This document shows, in pieces, positions 8,365 through 20,627 of a DNA stretch of 64,000 nt. The notes beneath the pieces are model-generated. The model did not search any database. It saw nothing but the letters and a program-made list of their open reading frames with translations, and was not told where the DNA came from. Origin of the DNA: Algihabitans albus (lineage in GTDB: Bacteria; Pseudomonadota; Alphaproteobacteria; Kiloniellales; DSM-21159). Position numbers and translations under genes: made by a program. The DNA is taken from NCBI RefSeq assembly GCF_003572205.1, contig NZ_QXNY01000001.1:1-64000 (forward strand), read 5' to 3'. The first letter of the stretch is position 1, and each line of letters starts with the position of its first letter.

Positions 8365-9939
8365 ATGTTGAAGCGTTTCTGCAGGCCGGCAGCCCTTGCC
8401 GCGGTACTGACCGCGGCGACGGCGCTGACGGCTCCGGCCGCCTTGGCGGAAGAGCCGAAATCAGGCGGCGTGATGAACGTGGTGATCCAGCCGGAACCGC
8501 CGGGACTGATGCTGGGCGTAACCCAGAACGGCCCGACGCAAATGGTGGCGGGCAATATCTACGAGAGCCTGCTGCGCTACGACACCGACCTGAACCCCGT
8601 CCCCAGCCTGGCGACGGCCTGGGAGGTCAACGACGACGGCACGGTCTACACCTTCACCTTGAAAGAGGGTGTCACCTGGCACGACGGCGAGCCCTTCACC
8701 GCCGCCGACGTGGTCTTCTCGGCCGACGTCTTCCTGCGCGAGACGCACCCGCGGCTGCGTGTCTCGCTGGAGCACATCGAGAGCATCGAGGCGCTGGACG
8801 ACACCACCGTCCGCTTCACGCTGAAGCAGCCCTTCGGCCCCTTCATGGGCATCTTCGAGGTTGGCACGATGCCGATGGTGCCGAAGCACATCTACGAAGG
8901 CACCGACTTCAAGAACAATCCGGCCAACAACACCCCCATCGGCACCGGCCCCTTCAAGTTCGAGGAGTGGGAGCGGGGGTCCTACATCCGGCTGGTCAAG
9001 AACGAGGACTATCACGTCGAGGGGCAGCCCTATCTCGACGAGATCTACTGGCACGTGATCCCCGACGCCGCCAGCCGCGCGGTGGCCTATGAGACCGGCA
9101 AGGTGGACGTACTGCCCGGCGGATCGGTCGAGAACTTCGACGTGCAGCGCCTGGTCGATCTCGAGAATTCCTGCGTCACCGGCAAGGGTTGGGAGTATTT
9201 CGCGCCGCACGCCTGGCTGTGGGTCAACAACCGCGAAGGCCCGATGGCCGACAAGCGGTTCCGTCAGGCGATCATGTACGCCCTGGACCGCGACTTCGCG
9301 AAAGAGGTGATCTGGAACGGCCTGGGCGCCGTGCCGACCGGCCCGGTCAGCTCCAAGACGCGCTTCTACGACGACGATGTCCGCCAGTTCCCGCACGACC
9401 CTGACAAGGCGCGCGCGCTGCTGGAGGAGATGGGCTACGACGGCACTGAGATCCGGCTGCTGCCCCTGCCCTACGGCGAGACCTGGCAGCGCTGGGCCGA
9501 GGCCGTGCGCCAGAACCTGCAGGAGGTCGGCATCGAGGTCGAGATGGTCGCGACCGACGTGGCCGGCTGGAACCAGAAGCTGAACGAGTGGGACTACGAC
9601 CTCGCCTTCACCTATCTCTATCAGTACGGCGATCCGGCCCTCGGGGTGGCCCGCACCTATATCTCCTCGAACATCGCCAAGGGCTCGCCCTGGAACAACG
9701 TCCAGGGTTACGCCAACGAGGAGATCGACCGGCTCTTCACCGAGGCCGCCGTGGCCTTCCCCGATGAGGCGCGTCAGTCGCTCTACACCGAGATGCAGCA
9801 GATCCTGGCGGAGGAGATTCCGGTCGCTTGGCTGCTGGAGATCGAGTTCCCGACGATCTACCGCTGCGACGTGAAGGACCTCGTCGATACGGCAATCGGC
9901 GTGAACGACGGTTTCGTGGACGCCTGGCTGGACCGCTAG
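8365..9939 (+). CDS. ABC transporter substrate-binding protein, family 5 (peptide/nickel/opine type)
   Basis: A 524-residue periplasmic binding protein. A signal peptide is clear (MLKRF, then Ala/Leu-rich core, cleavage after ALA near residue 28). The mature part shows the SBP_bac_5 pattern: LLRYDTDLNPVPSLATAWE, TFTLKEGVTWHDGEPFTAADV, and VRFTLKQPFGPF. It captures the substrate and delivers it to the permeases encoded just downstream. Family 5 ligands include oligopeptides, dipeptides, opines, glutathione and nickel; the ligand here is not known. The 118-bp gap to the first permease gene contains a stem-loop, which is common after highly expressed binding-protein genes. Confidence 0.93.
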   Translation: MLKRFCRPAALAAVLTAATALTAPAALAEEPKSGGVMNVVIQPEPPGLMLGVTQNGPTQMVAGNIYESLLRYDTDLNPVPSLATAWEVNDDGTVYTFTLKEGVTWHDGEPFTAADVVFSADVFLRETHPRLRVSLEHIESIEALDDTTVRFTLKQPFGPFMGIFEVGTMPMVPKHIYEGTDFKNNPANNTPIGTGPFKFEEWERGSYIRLVKNEDYHVEGQPYLDEIYWHVIPDAASRAVAYETGKVDVLPGGSVENFDVQRLVDLENSCVTGKGWEYFAPHAWLWVNNREGPMADKRFRQAIMYALDRDFAKEVIWNGLGAVPTGPVSSKTRFYDDDVRQFPHDPDKARALLEEMGYDGTEIRLLPLPYGETWQRWAEAVRQNLQEVGIEVEMVATDVAGWNQKLNEWDYDLAFTYLYQYGDPALGVARTYISSNIAKGSPWNNVQGYANEEIDRLFTEAAVAFPDEARQSLYTEMQQILAEEIPVAWLLEIEFPTIYRCDVKDLVDTAIGVNDGFVDAWLDR

Positions 9940-9960
9940 GCCGGCCGGTTCTCGTCTCTC

Positions 9961-10008
9961 CTGGCTCTCCCTCCCCGAGAAAGGGACGGGGAGCCAGGGG
10001 CTCTCTTT
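9961..10008 (+). terminator. Stem-loop between binding-protein and permease genes
   Basis: CTCCCCG (9971-9977) pairs with CGGGGAG (9987-9993) around a 9-base loop, and CTGG (9961-9964) can pair with CCAG (9994-9997) across a bulge. CTCTCTTTT follows. It could act as a partial terminator or as an mRNA-stabilising element that raises binding-protein expression over the membrane components. Confidence 0.45.
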
Positions 10009-10057
10009 TCGATCCGGTCATCCTCCATAGTCTCTCGTAAGTCTTCGTCGGGGCGGC

Positions 10058-11032
10058 GTGCAGAAGCTTTCCTTCATTGCCAAGCGTCTGGTCAAAGCGG
10101 TCTTCGTGCTGCTGGCGATCGTCGTGCTCAACTTCTTCCTGATCCGGGCGGCGCCGGGCGATCCGGCCCAGGTCATGGCTGGCGAAGCCGGCGCGGCGGA
10201 CGAGATTTTCATCGCTCAGCTACGCGAGCAGTTCGGGCTGGACCGGCCCCTGCACGAACAGCTTCTGGTCTACGTCGGCGGCATCGTCACCCTGGATATG
10301 GGCTACAGCTACCGCCAGCAGCAGCCGGTGGCGGACCTGATCTTCGACCGGCTACCGGCGACGCTGCTGCTGACCGGTACGGCCTTCGTCATCTCGATTC
10401 TTCTGGGCGTGCTTTTGGGGGCCCTGGCGGCGGCGCGCGTCGGCCAGTGGACGGATTCCCTGATAACCGTGGTGGCGCTGGTCTTCTACGCGACCCCTCT
10501 GTTCTGGATCGCGCTGATGGCGATCCTGCTGTTCTCCGTCCAGCTCGGCTGGCTGCCCGGATTCGGCATGGAGTCCGTCGGCGCCGGCTACAGCGGCTTT
10601 CAACGCGTGCTCGACGTGCTGCAGCATCTGATCCTGCCGGCAACCACGCTCGGTCTCTTCTTCATGGCGATCTACGCGCGCCTGACCCGTGCCTCGATGC
10701 TCGAGGTGATGGACATGGACTTCGTCAAGACGGCGCGGGCCAAGGGCCTGCCGCCCGGCCGCATCACCCGGCTGCATGTGCTGCGCAACGCCATCCTGCC
10801 GGTGATCACCCTGGCCGGCATCCAGGCCGGGCAACTGGTCGGCGGCGCGGTGCTGACGGAAACGGTCTTCGCCTGGCCGGGTATCGGGCGGCTGATGTTC
10901 GACGCGCTGCTGCAGCGCGACTACAACCTGCTGCTCGGCGTCTTCTTCGTCTCCTCCGCCATGGTCATCCTGTTCAACCTGGTCACCGACGTCGTCTACA
11001 CGTTGGTCGACCCCCGGATCGAACTCAAGTGA
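10058..11032 (+). CDS. ABC transporter permease, DppB type
   Basis: A 324-residue inner-membrane protein with about six transmembrane segments, starting at GTG 10058. The N-terminal signature AKRLVKAVFVLLAIVVLNFF and the cytoplasmic EAA-like loop ARAKGLPPGRITRLHVLRNA are typical of DppB/OppB. It forms the channel with the DppC-type subunit that follows after 10 bp. The ATPase encoded next energises it. Confidence 0.92.
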   Translation: MQKLSFIAKRLVKAVFVLLAIVVLNFFLIRAAPGDPAQVMAGEAGAADEIFIAQLREQFGLDRPLHEQLLVYVGGIVTLDMGYSYRQQQPVADLIFDRLPATLLLTGTAFVISILLGVLLGALAAARVGQWTDSLITVVALVFYATPLFWIALMAILLFSVQLGWLPGFGMESVGAGYSGFQRVLDVLQHLILPATTLGLFFMAIYARLTRASMLEVMDMDFVKTARAKGLPPGRITRLHVLRNAILPVITLAGIQAGQLVGGAVLTETVFAWPGIGRLMFDALLQRDYNLLLGVFFVSSAMVILFNLVTDVVYTLVDPRIELK

Positions 11033-11042
11033 TCGAGCCGTC

Positions 11043-11930
11043 ATGACATCGACCGCCGCCGCTCCCGCACGCTCCGCCCGCGCCCAGGCCTTTCGGGATT
11101 TCTGGAAGCGTTTCGCGCGCAACAAGGGCGCGCTGGTCGGCGTTTTCATCCTGCTGGCGGTGGTCGTTCTGGCGGCCGTCGCGCCCCTGCTCTATCCGCA
11201 GAGTCCCTGGGCCATGGTTCAGCGCCCCTTCCTGCCGCCGCTGGGGGTCGAGGGCTTCCTGTTCGGGACAGATACCCTGGGCCGAGACATCGGTGCGGGG
11301 CTGGTGCATGGCGCCCGCATCTCCCTGCTGGTCGGGATCATCTCGACCGTGGTCGCTCTGTCCATCGGGGTGACCATCGGGGCGTTGGCCGGCTACTACG
11401 GCGGCCTGCTCGACGATGCCCTGATGCGCTTCACCGAGTTTTTCCAGACCATTCCGAACTTTGCCCTGGCGATCGTACTGGTCGCGATCTTCCAACCCTC
11501 CATCACCTCCGTGATCGTCGCCATCGGTATCGTCTCCTGGCCGCCGGTCGCCCGTCTGGTGCGCGGCGAGTTTCTCTCCCTCAGGAGCCGCGAGTTCGTC
11601 CAGGCCTCAGTCGTGCTGGGCCAGTCGAACCTGCAGATCATCACGCGACAGATCCTGCCGAACACTCTCTCGCCGGTGATCGTCATGGCTTCGCTGATGA
11701 TCGCACAGGCGATCCTGCTCGAGTCCGCACTCTCCTTCCTCGGTCTGGGCGACCCCAACACCATGTCCTGGGGCTACATGATCGGGGCCGCGCGCACGGT
11801 GATCCGCCAGGCCTGGTGGATGTCCTTCTTCCCCGGCATCGCGATCCTGCTGACGGTGCTCGCGCTCAATCTCGTTGGCGAGGGCCTGAACGACGCGCTC
11901 AACCCACGCCTGGCCCGGAAGGGGCGCTAG
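11043..11930 (+). CDS. ABC transporter permease, DppC type
   Basis: A 295-residue permease with the usual N-terminal OppC-like segment (FWKRFARNKGALVGVFIL) and about six transmembrane segments. The conserved motif FGTDTLGRDI and the coupling loop QASVVLGQSNLQIITRQILP mark the DppC/OppC family. It partners the preceding DppB-type subunit. It is separated by only one base from the ATPase gene, which points to tight cotranslation. Confidence 0.92.
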   Translation: MTSTAAAPARSARAQAFRDFWKRFARNKGALVGVFILLAVVVLAAVAPLLYPQSPWAMVQRPFLPPLGVEGFLFGTDTLGRDIGAGLVHGARISLLVGIISTVVALSIGVTIGALAGYYGGLLDDALMRFTEFFQTIPNFALAIVLVAIFQPSITSVIVAIGIVSWPPVARLVRGEFLSLRSREFVQASVVLGQSNLQIITRQILPNTLSPVIVMASLMIAQAILLESALSFLGLGDPNTMSWGYMIGAARTVIRQAWWMSFFPGIAILLTVLALNLVGEGLNDALNPRLARKGR

Positions 11931-11931
11931 C

Positions 11932-13610
<1,679 letters not shown>

Positions 13611-13614
<4 letters not shown>

Positions 13615-14897
13615 CCTCGCTCGACCCGGCTCTGGCGCGGGACATCCTTGCCGCCGTCGAGCAGGGTTTCGAGACGCAGATCGCCTTTACCCAGGACCTG
13701 ATCCGCCTGCCCTCCCTGCGCGGTCAGGAGCAGACGGCCCAGGACTTCATGCATCGCGCCCTGGCCGAACGCGGCTACGCCCTGGACCGCTGGGCCATCG
13801 ACGTGGAGCAAATCAAACACCACCCCGGCTTCTCTCCGGTGAAGATCGACTACAGCCAGGCGCTCAACGTGGTCGCGACCCACCGGCCGCGCGAGGAGAC
13901 GGGCCGCTCGCTGATCCTGAACGGCCACATCGACGTGGTGCCGACCGGCCCCACCGAAATCTGGAGCGGGCCACCTTTCGAGCCGCGCCGCGAGGGCGAC
14001 TGGCTCTATGGCCGCGGCTCCGGCGACATGAAGGCCGGCCTGGTCGCCAACGTCTTCGCCCTGGATGCGCTCAGGCATCTGGGCTACCAGCCCGCCGCCA
14101 CCGTCTACCTGCAGTCCGTGGTGGAGGAGGAGTGCACGGGCAACGGCGCGCTGGCCTGCCTGGCGCGCGGCTACAAGGCCGACGCCGCGATCATCCCGGA
14201 ACCCGAAGACGACAAGCTGGTCCGGGCCAACGTCGGCGTGATCTGGTTTCAGGTGAAGGTGCGCGGCGTGCCGGTGCATGTCCGCGAGGCCGGGCGCGGC
14301 GCCAACGCCATCGAGGCGGCCTACCGCCTGATCGACGGGCTGCATGAACTGGCCGAGAGTTGGAACGCCCGCAAGGGCGAGCATCGCTATTTCGAGGATC
14401 TGGAGCACCCGATCAACTTCAACGTCGGCCGGATCGAGGGCGGCGACTGGGCCTCCTCCGTGCCGGCCTGGTGCACCTTCGACTGCCGCATCGCGCTCTA
14501 TCCCGGCGAAGCCCCGGCCGAGGCGGCGCGGGAGATCGAAGAGACCCTGCGGCGCACCGCCGCCGAGGTGCCTTTCTTGGCCAACAATCCGCCGGAGGTG
14601 GTCTACAACGGCTTCTTCGCCGAGGGCTACGTCCTGGAGGAAGGCAGTGCGGCGGAACGGACCCTGGGTCGCGCCCATGCCGCCAGCTACGGCCAGGCGC
14701 TGGAGTCCTTCGTCACGCCCGGCTACCTCGACGGACGTGTCTTCGTGCTTTATCAGGGCACGCCCTGCCTGGTCTACGGCCCCTACGCCGAGGCGATCCA
14801 CGGCACCGACGAGCGCGTCAGCCTCGCCTCGGTCAAACGGGTGACTGGCACCATCGCTCTCTTCATCGCCGAATGGTGCGATCTGGAACAAGCCTGA
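13611..14897 (+). CDS. M20 family metallopeptidase (ArgE/DapE/ACY1-type deacylase)
   Basis: A 428-residue zinc amidohydrolase. The GTG start at 13611 overlaps the ATPase stop, better supported than an upstream start at 13560 that would extend inside the ATPase gene. Metal-binding motifs are NGHIDVVPTGP (HxD), GSGDMKAGL (bridging Asp) and VVEEECTGNGAL (catalytic and binding Glu pair). A dimerisation domain sits in the middle (NVGVIWFQVKVRGVPVHV) and the last His ligand in YAEAIHGTDE. The family removes acyl groups from N-acyl amino acids or cleaves small peptides. In this operon it probably hydrolyses the imported compound. Confidence 0.92.
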
Positions 14898-14898
14898 G

Positions 14899-16401
14899 AT
14901 GAGTCCCGTCCCGGCCAAGCCGCGCCTGCTCGTCGGCCAGTTCTGGCAGGAGTCGCACTCCTTCAATCCCCTGCCGACCTCCGCCGACGACTTCACCCTC
15001 GAGCGCGGACCCGAGGTGATCGCCGCCAACCGCACCGCCGGATCGGCGCTGGGCGGCATCCTGCGGGCCGGCGAAGCCGCCGGTGTCGCCTGGCTGCCCA
15101 GCGTCGCGGCGCGGGCCCGGCCCGGCGGCCCGGTCGAGGAGCGATTTTTCACGGCGCTGCTCGAGGAAATCCTGGCGAGCGACGCACCCGATGCGGTCTG
15201 CCTGGACCTGCACGGGGCCATGCTGTCGCGCGAGCGGGACGATTGCGAAGGCGATCTTCTGACGGCGCTTCGCGCCAAGCTCGGCCCGGACATTCCGATC
15301 GCCGTGGCGCTCGACCTGCATGCCCACGTCACCCCGGCCATGGCCGAGGCGGCGGACATCCTGATCGCCTACAAGACCAACCCCCATGCCGACATGGTCG
15401 AGACCGGCGCCAAGACCTTCGCACTGCTGCAGGAGGTGATGGCCGGCCGCCTGCGCCCGCTGCGGACCCTAGCCCGGCTGCCGTTTCTGACGCGCGGCAA
15501 CGACGAGACCTGCAGCGGTCCTCTTGCGGAGCTGCAGGCAACGGCGCGGGCCCTCTGCTCCGCACGGCCCGGTCTTCGCGATATCTCGATCTGTAACGTC
15601 AATCCCTTCGTCGATGCCCCCGGCGTCGGTCAGACCGTCCTGGTCACGTCCGACGGCGACGCAGATGAAGCCCAGCAGGTTGCGGCGCGTCTCGCCCGGC
15701 GGCTTTGGGAGCTGCGCGACCTCTTCCAGCAGGATCTACCCTCGATGGAGACGGCGCTGACCCAAGTCAGGGAAACCCCGGCCGGCCGGCCCTTCGCGCT
15801 CGGCGATCAAGGGGATCGGGTTCTGGCCGGCGCGCCCGGCGACGCGACGGCTCTGGCCCGCCTGCTGCTCCGGTCTTTTCCGGACCTTCGGGTCGCGCTG
15901 CCGCTCTACGATCCCGACGCCGTCCGGGCCTGCGGAGCGGCGGGTCTCGGCAAGGACCTGAACTTGGCGGTCGGCGGACGCGTCACCCCCGGCCAGACAC
16001 CGCTGGAGGTGACGGGACGGGTCCTGCGCCTCGGCGACGGACGCTTCGCCCATAGCGGCGCCTACATGACCGGGGTGCCGGTCGATCTCGGCCCGACCGC
16101 CCTCCTGCAGGCCGGCAAGCTGTCGCTGCTGCTGACCACCAAGGCGCCCTTCGTGCAGGACCCGGCGGCCTACGAAAGCCAGGGACTGACAGTGAGCGAG
16201 CTCGACGCGGTCGTCGCGAAGTCCGGTAATCACTTCAAGCTGGCCTTCGCCGGGCAGGCGACGCCGCTGGTCCTCGACACGCCCGGCCTCAGCCGTTTTC
16301 ACCCGAGCGATTTTCCCTTCAGCCGCGCGCGGCCGATCCATCCGCTCGATGCCATCGAGCTGTCGGCCCCGCCGCTTCAGACCTTCGGAGGTTCTGCATG
16401 A
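14899..16401 (+). CDS. M81 family metallopeptidase (MlrC/microcystinase C-like)
   Basis: A 500-residue protein of the MlrC family (N-terminal DUF1485 and C-terminal MlrC domains). The start of the family is recognisable in LLVGQFWQESHSFNPLPTS. Putative zinc ligands are in VCLDLHGAM and ALDLHAHVTPAM. MlrC completes degradation of linearised microcystin in sphingomonads, but most homologues, like this one, lie next to Dpp-type transporters in bacteria with no cyanotoxin link, and their substrate is unknown. It starts one base after the M20 stop and overlaps the next gene by 4 bp. Confidence 0.9.
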   Translation: MSPVPAKPRLLVGQFWQESHSFNPLPTSADDFTLERGPEVIAANRTAGSALGGILRAGEAAGVAWLPSVAARARPGGPVEERFFTALLEEILASDAPDAVCLDLHGAMLSRERDDCEGDLLTALRAKLGPDIPIAVALDLHAHVTPAMAEAADILIAYKTNPHADMVETGAKTFALLQEVMAGRLRPLRTLARLPFLTRGNDETCSGPLAELQATARALCSARPGLRDISICNVNPFVDAPGVGQTVLVTSDGDADEAQQVAARLARRLWELRDLFQQDLPSMETALTQVRETPAGRPFALGDQGDRVLAGAPGDATALARLLLRSFPDLRVALPLYDPDAVRACGAAGLGKDLNLAVGGRVTPGQTPLEVTGRVLRLGDGRFAHSGAYMTGVPVDLGPTALLQAGKLSLLLTTKAPFVQDPAAYESQGLTVSELDAVVAKSGNHFKLAFAGQATPLVLDTPGLSRFHPSDFPFSRARPIHPLDAIELSAPPLQTFGGSA

Positions 16402-17327
16402 AAGGCGTCCTGGTCAGCGCCACCCTGAAGTTGGACGAAGTCTTCCGCAGCGCCTTCGCGGCGGAGGACGCTTCGGTCGAGCTGCTGATGCCGGAGGAGG
16501 TGGACGACCCCGCCACCATCGACTTCGCTCTGGCCTGGCGGCCGCCGCAGGGCGTCCTGAAACGCTATCCCAACCTGAAGGTGATCTGCTCCATCGCGGC
16601 GGGCGTGGACAACATCCTGGCCGATCCGGAGCTGCCCGACGTGCCGGTCGTGCGCATGGTCGATCCCGAGCAAGCCGAGGCCATGGCGCTCTTCGTGATC
16701 TGGCATGTCATCTGGTACCAGCGCCGCTTCGACCTCTACCTGGAACAGCAAGAGGCGCAGGTCTGGCGGCGCCAGCCCCAGCGGAGCGCGACCGATACGA
16801 CCGTAGCCGTCCTCGGGCTGGGGCGGATGGGATCGGTGACCGCGCAGCGTCTGGCCGGGCTCGGCTATCCGACCCTGGGCTGGGCGCGCAGCCCCAGGAC
16901 GCTCGAGGGGGTCGAGGTGGTCAGCGGCGGCGAGGGACTGGAAACGTTGCTGGCCCGCGCCGACGTCGTGATCAATCTGCTGCCTCTGACGGCGGAGACG
17001 CGAGGCCTGCTGGACGGCGCCCTCTTCGCGCGCATGAAACCCGGCGCCTATCTGATTCAGATGGGCCGCGGGCCCCACCTGGTCGAACGCGATCTCCTCG
17101 CCGCCGTCGACAGCGGCCATCTCGCGGGCGCCTCGCTCGACGTCTTCGAGCAGGAGCCGCTGCCCCCCGGCCATACCTTCTGGACGCATCCCCGCATCCT
17201 GGTCACCCCGCACTGCGCCAGCGACGCGACCGCCGATCTGGTTGCGGTCCAGACCCTCGCCGCCGCCCGCGCGGCTCTTGCCGGGACGGAAATTCCCAAT
17301 GGCGTGAACAAGACGGACGGTTACTGA
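16398..17327 (+). CDS. D-2-hydroxyacid dehydrogenase, glyoxylate/hydroxypyruvate reductase A-like
   Basis: A 309-residue NAD(P)-dependent dehydrogenase. The Rossmann motif is VLGLGRMG (about residues 136-143). Catalytic residues of the family are visible: Arg in MGRGPHLVE, Glu in FEQEPLPPGH and His in VTPHCAS. The short N-terminal catalytic domain and the SIAAGVDNI motif point to the GhrA subgroup, which reduces glyoxylate, hydroxypyruvate and related 2-oxoacids. It overlaps the M81 gene by 4 bp and closes the operon, so it probably handles a 2-oxoacid product of the pathway. Confidence 0.88.
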   Translation: MKGVLVSATLKLDEVFRSAFAAEDASVELLMPEEVDDPATIDFALAWRPPQGVLKRYPNLKVICSIAAGVDNILADPELPDVPVVRMVDPEQAEAMALFVIWHVIWYQRRFDLYLEQQEAQVWRRQPQRSATDTTVAVLGLGRMGSVTAQRLAGLGYPTLGWARSPRTLEGVEVVSGGEGLETLLARADVVINLLPLTAETRGLLDGALFARMKPGAYLIQMGRGPHLVERDLLAAVDSGHLAGASLDVFEQEPLPPGHTFWTHPRILVTPHCASDATADLVAVQTLAAARAALAGTEIPNGVNKTDGY

Positions 17328-17358
17328 GTCCGCCTGGGAGACGGGACCGTCAGCGCCC

Positions 17359-17988
17359 TTAGCGCCGGTCGAACGCCAGCTTCGCGGCGAGACTGAAGAA
17401 GACGAAGCTCGTGAGGTACTGCAAGGCGCGCGCGACCGAGGCGTTGCGCGCGAGAAACCGACCGATCCCGCCGGCGAAGACACCGACCAGCCCGTTGATC
17501 ACGGTCCCGCCGACGTTGAGGATCGCACCGAAAATCAGAAACTGGATCAGCACCGAGCCGCGCGAGGGATCGACGAACTGCGGCACCAGCGCGAGAATGA
17601 AGAGCGCGACTTTCGGATTGAGAAGGCAGACGAAGATGCCGTTCCGCCAGGCCGAGATCGCGCCCGCGCGCCTGACCTCCGCCGGCTTGAGCGCCCCGAT
17701 CGGTTCTCTCAAGGTCGCGACCGCAAGCCACAGCAGATAGCAGACGCCGGCCCAGCGGATCGCCTCGAAGGCCAAGGGGTGGGCCGCAATCACGGCGGCA
17801 AGCCCGAGACCGGCCGCCAGAGCGTGAACGAAGGAGCCGGTCGCGATCCCCAGCGATGCGGCGAAGCCGGCCCTGGGCCCGGACCTGATGCCCTGCCCGA
17901 GGCAGAACAGCACATCCGCGCCGGGTGTCAGATTGAGCGCGAGCGCGATGGGGATGAAAATCAGAAGCGTCTGAACGTCGATGACCAT
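17359..17988 (-). CDS. LysE family amino acid exporter (RhtB-like)
   Basis: A 209-residue membrane protein with about six hydrophobic segments. The family signature is near the N-terminus (ALNLTPGADVLFCLGQGIRSG) followed by AGFAASLGIATGSFVHALAA, and KVALFILALVPQFVDP lies mid-protein. ATG at 17988 is chosen since a GGGGGA sits a few bases upstream; the frame extends to 18027 but adds hydrophilic residues. The family exports lysine, arginine, homoserine or threonine. It is convergent with the dehydrogenase gene, 31 bp away. Confidence 0.9.
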   Translation of the reverse strand: MVIDVQTLLIFIPIALALNLTPGADVLFCLGQGIRSGPRAGFAASLGIATGSFVHALAAGLGLAAVIAAHPLAFEAIRWAGVCYLLWLAVATLREPIGALKPAEVRRAGAISAWRNGIFVCLLNPKVALFILALVPQFVDPSRGSVLIQFLIFGAILNVGGTVINGLVGVFAGGIGRFLARNASVARALQYLTSFVFFSLAAKLAFDRR

Positions 17989-18102
17989 GGTTCGTCCCCC
18001 GTGGACGACGTCCCTCGACGGGAACACCCTTCGAGGGGCTCGGGATCGACTGCGAGACGGGAAATCCTCCTGCCTTCATCCCGAGCCTGTTGAGACACGA
18101 AG

Positions 18103-18124
18103 GCGGCCGGCGACCGCCGGCCGC
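18103..18124 (-). terminator. GC-rich hairpin downstream of ilvC
   Basis: A perfect 10-bp stem GCGGCCGGCG / CGCCGGCCGC with a 2-base loop lies 55 bp past the ilvC stop. The minus-strand sequence after it (CTTCGTGTCTC) has no clear T-run, so termination would be weak or the hairpin may protect the 3' end. Confidence 0.4.
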
Positions 18125-18179
18125 TCCGTTCTCAGCAGACAGAACCGCCCCACGCCGTATCCACGCGGGAAGCGATCAA

Positions 18180-19265
<1,086 letters not shown>

Positions 19266-19374
19266 TTAAGGAAGTTGCGCGTGCTGCCTCGCCCGCGCAA
19301 AAAAACTTCGCCCGCGTTCTAACTGCACGGCTCTTGCGGTGCAACCTGCAGAAGCCGCAGATCTGGAGTGCAGA

Positions 19375-19782
19375 TCAGCCGCGCACCGCCGGCGTCATGA
19401 TACCGAACGCGGCACCGCTGGGATCGGCGACCATCGCGATGCGGCCCACCTCGGGCACGTCGAAGGGCGGCTGCAGGACTTTACCGCCGAGGGCGCCGAC
19501 CTTCTCGCAGGCGGCATCGCAGTCGTCGACCGTCATATAGACGGCCCAGTGGGGCGGCTGTCCCTCGAACTGCGGCCCCTCCATCTGGAAGGCGCCGGCC
19601 AAGCCCACTTGACTGGGGTCGGCGTCCGGGTCCGCGTCCGCATGCTGCCAGACCCAATAGGTGCCGCCATCCGGCATCGGCCAAGCTTGAGCCTTCCAGC
19701 CCAATAGGTCGCCGTAGAAGCCCTTCACGCCCTCCACGTCGCCGGTCGCCAGCTCGTTCCAGGCAATCTCACCTTGTGCCAT
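19375..19782 (-). CDS. VOC family protein (glyoxalase/bleomycin-resistance fold)
   Basis: A 135-residue protein with the vicinal-oxygen-chelate pattern: N-terminal strand GEIAWNELATGDVEGVKGFY, central WAVYMTVDD, and C-terminal RIAMVADPSGAAFGIM. Proteins of this subgroup often occur as two tandem VOC units; this one is a single unit. ATG at 19782 follows GGGAGG six bases upstream. No function can be assigned beyond the fold. It sits between ilvC and ilvH on the same strand, which may be accidental. Confidence 0.85.
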   Translation of the reverse strand: MAQGEIAWNELATGDVEGVKGFYGDLLGWKAQAWPMPDGGTYWVWQHADADPDADPSQVGLAGAFQMEGPQFEGQPPHWAVYMTVDDCDAACEKVGALGGKVLQPPFDVPEVGRIAMVADPSGAAFGIMTPAVRG

Positions 19783-19897
19783 CGGGGTCCTCCCTTGCCA
19801 GTCTTCCATTGAACCACTGACAACTATGGTCGGGACGACAGCCGGGAGCGATGAAAATCCGACGACGCCGACAGCTTCGGCCCGGCTCGGTTTCGCT

Positions 19898-20413
19898 TTA
19901 CAGCCCCTCTTTGCCGCGCGCGATCGCGACGACGCCGGTGCGGCTCATCTCCACCAGCCCCAGCGGCTTCATCAGCTCGATGAAGCGGTCCAGCTTTTCC
20001 GGGTTATGGGTCACCTCGAAGATGAAGTAGTCCAGACCCGCGTCGACCACCTCGGCGTTGAAGATGCCGGCGATGCGCAGCGCCTCGACGCGCTTGTCGT
20101 CGGCCCCCGCAACCTTCACCAGCGCCAGTTCGCGCTCGACATGGGGCCCCTGCTGGCTGAGGTCGGCGACCCGCCGGATCGGCACCAGACGGTCGAGCTG
20201 CGCCTTGATCTGCTCGAGCACCTGGGGCGTGCCGGTCGTGACGACGGTGATGCGCGACAGGCCCTTCTCGCGCTCGACCTCGGTGACGGTCAGGCTCTCG
20301 ATGTTGTAGCCGCGGCCGGAGAAGAGGCCGATCACGCGCGCCAGCACACCGGGTTCGTTATCGACCAGTACGGCGATGGTGCGCCGCTCGACGTTATCCT
20401 GCAAGGGAGGCAC
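19898..20413 (-). CDS. ilvH: Acetolactate synthase small (regulatory) subunit
   Basis: A 171-residue regulatory subunit that binds valine and activates the catalytic subunit. The N-terminal ACT domain is clear: LVDNEPGVLARVIGLFSG followed by YNIESLTV. The C-terminal domain (VVDAGLDYFIFEVTHNPEKL) matches the IlvN/IlvH family. The start is GTG at 20413 with a weak upstream RBS. It lies 214 bp downstream of the ilvB stop, an unusually wide gap for a subunit pair, and that gap contains a copy of a dispersed repeat. Confidence 0.95.
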   Translation of the reverse strand: MPPLQDNVERRTIAVLVDNEPGVLARVIGLFSGRGYNIESLTVTEVEREKGLSRITVVTTGTPQVLEQIKAQLDRLVPIRRVADLSQQGPHVERELALVKVAGADDKRVEALRIAGIFNAEVVDAGLDYFIFEVTHNPEKLDRFIELMKPLGLVEMSRTGVVAIARGKEGL

Positions 20414-20482
20414 GGGGAGAACTCGCTTCGAAAGCTGGCGACGCCTCTTGGCGGGGCGCCTGGGTCGGATCGGACGGCGTTC

Positions 20483-20567
20483 CTAGAGCCTGTCGCGATC
20501 GTCCGGAACCGCTCCGCAGGTCCGCCGATCACAAGAAACAGACTCTCATCTCTTGAATCTGGTCTAG
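20483..20567 (-). repeat. Dispersed intergenic repeat, copy 1
   Basis: Read on the minus strand, this roughly 85-bp element runs CTAGACCAGATTCAAG, then GAGTCTGTTTCTTG, GATCGGCGGA, CGATCGCGACAGGCTCTAG. The same ordered blocks occur on the plus strand at 31600-31680. The shared 14-mer is at 20532-20545 here and 31617-31630 there. Both copies are intergenic. It sits between ilvB and ilvH. Confidence 0.7.
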
Positions 20568-20627
20568 CCGCTAAAGGGATTGGAGGGCAAGCCCGGCAGG
20601 CTTGCGCCCGCCTGTTCCGAGGCAGCC

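Noticed and set aside
14899-16401. A microcystin-degradation role for the MlrC-like gene
   Set aside because: No mlrA, mlrB or mlrD neighbours; the family is broad and mostly unrelated to cyanotoxins.
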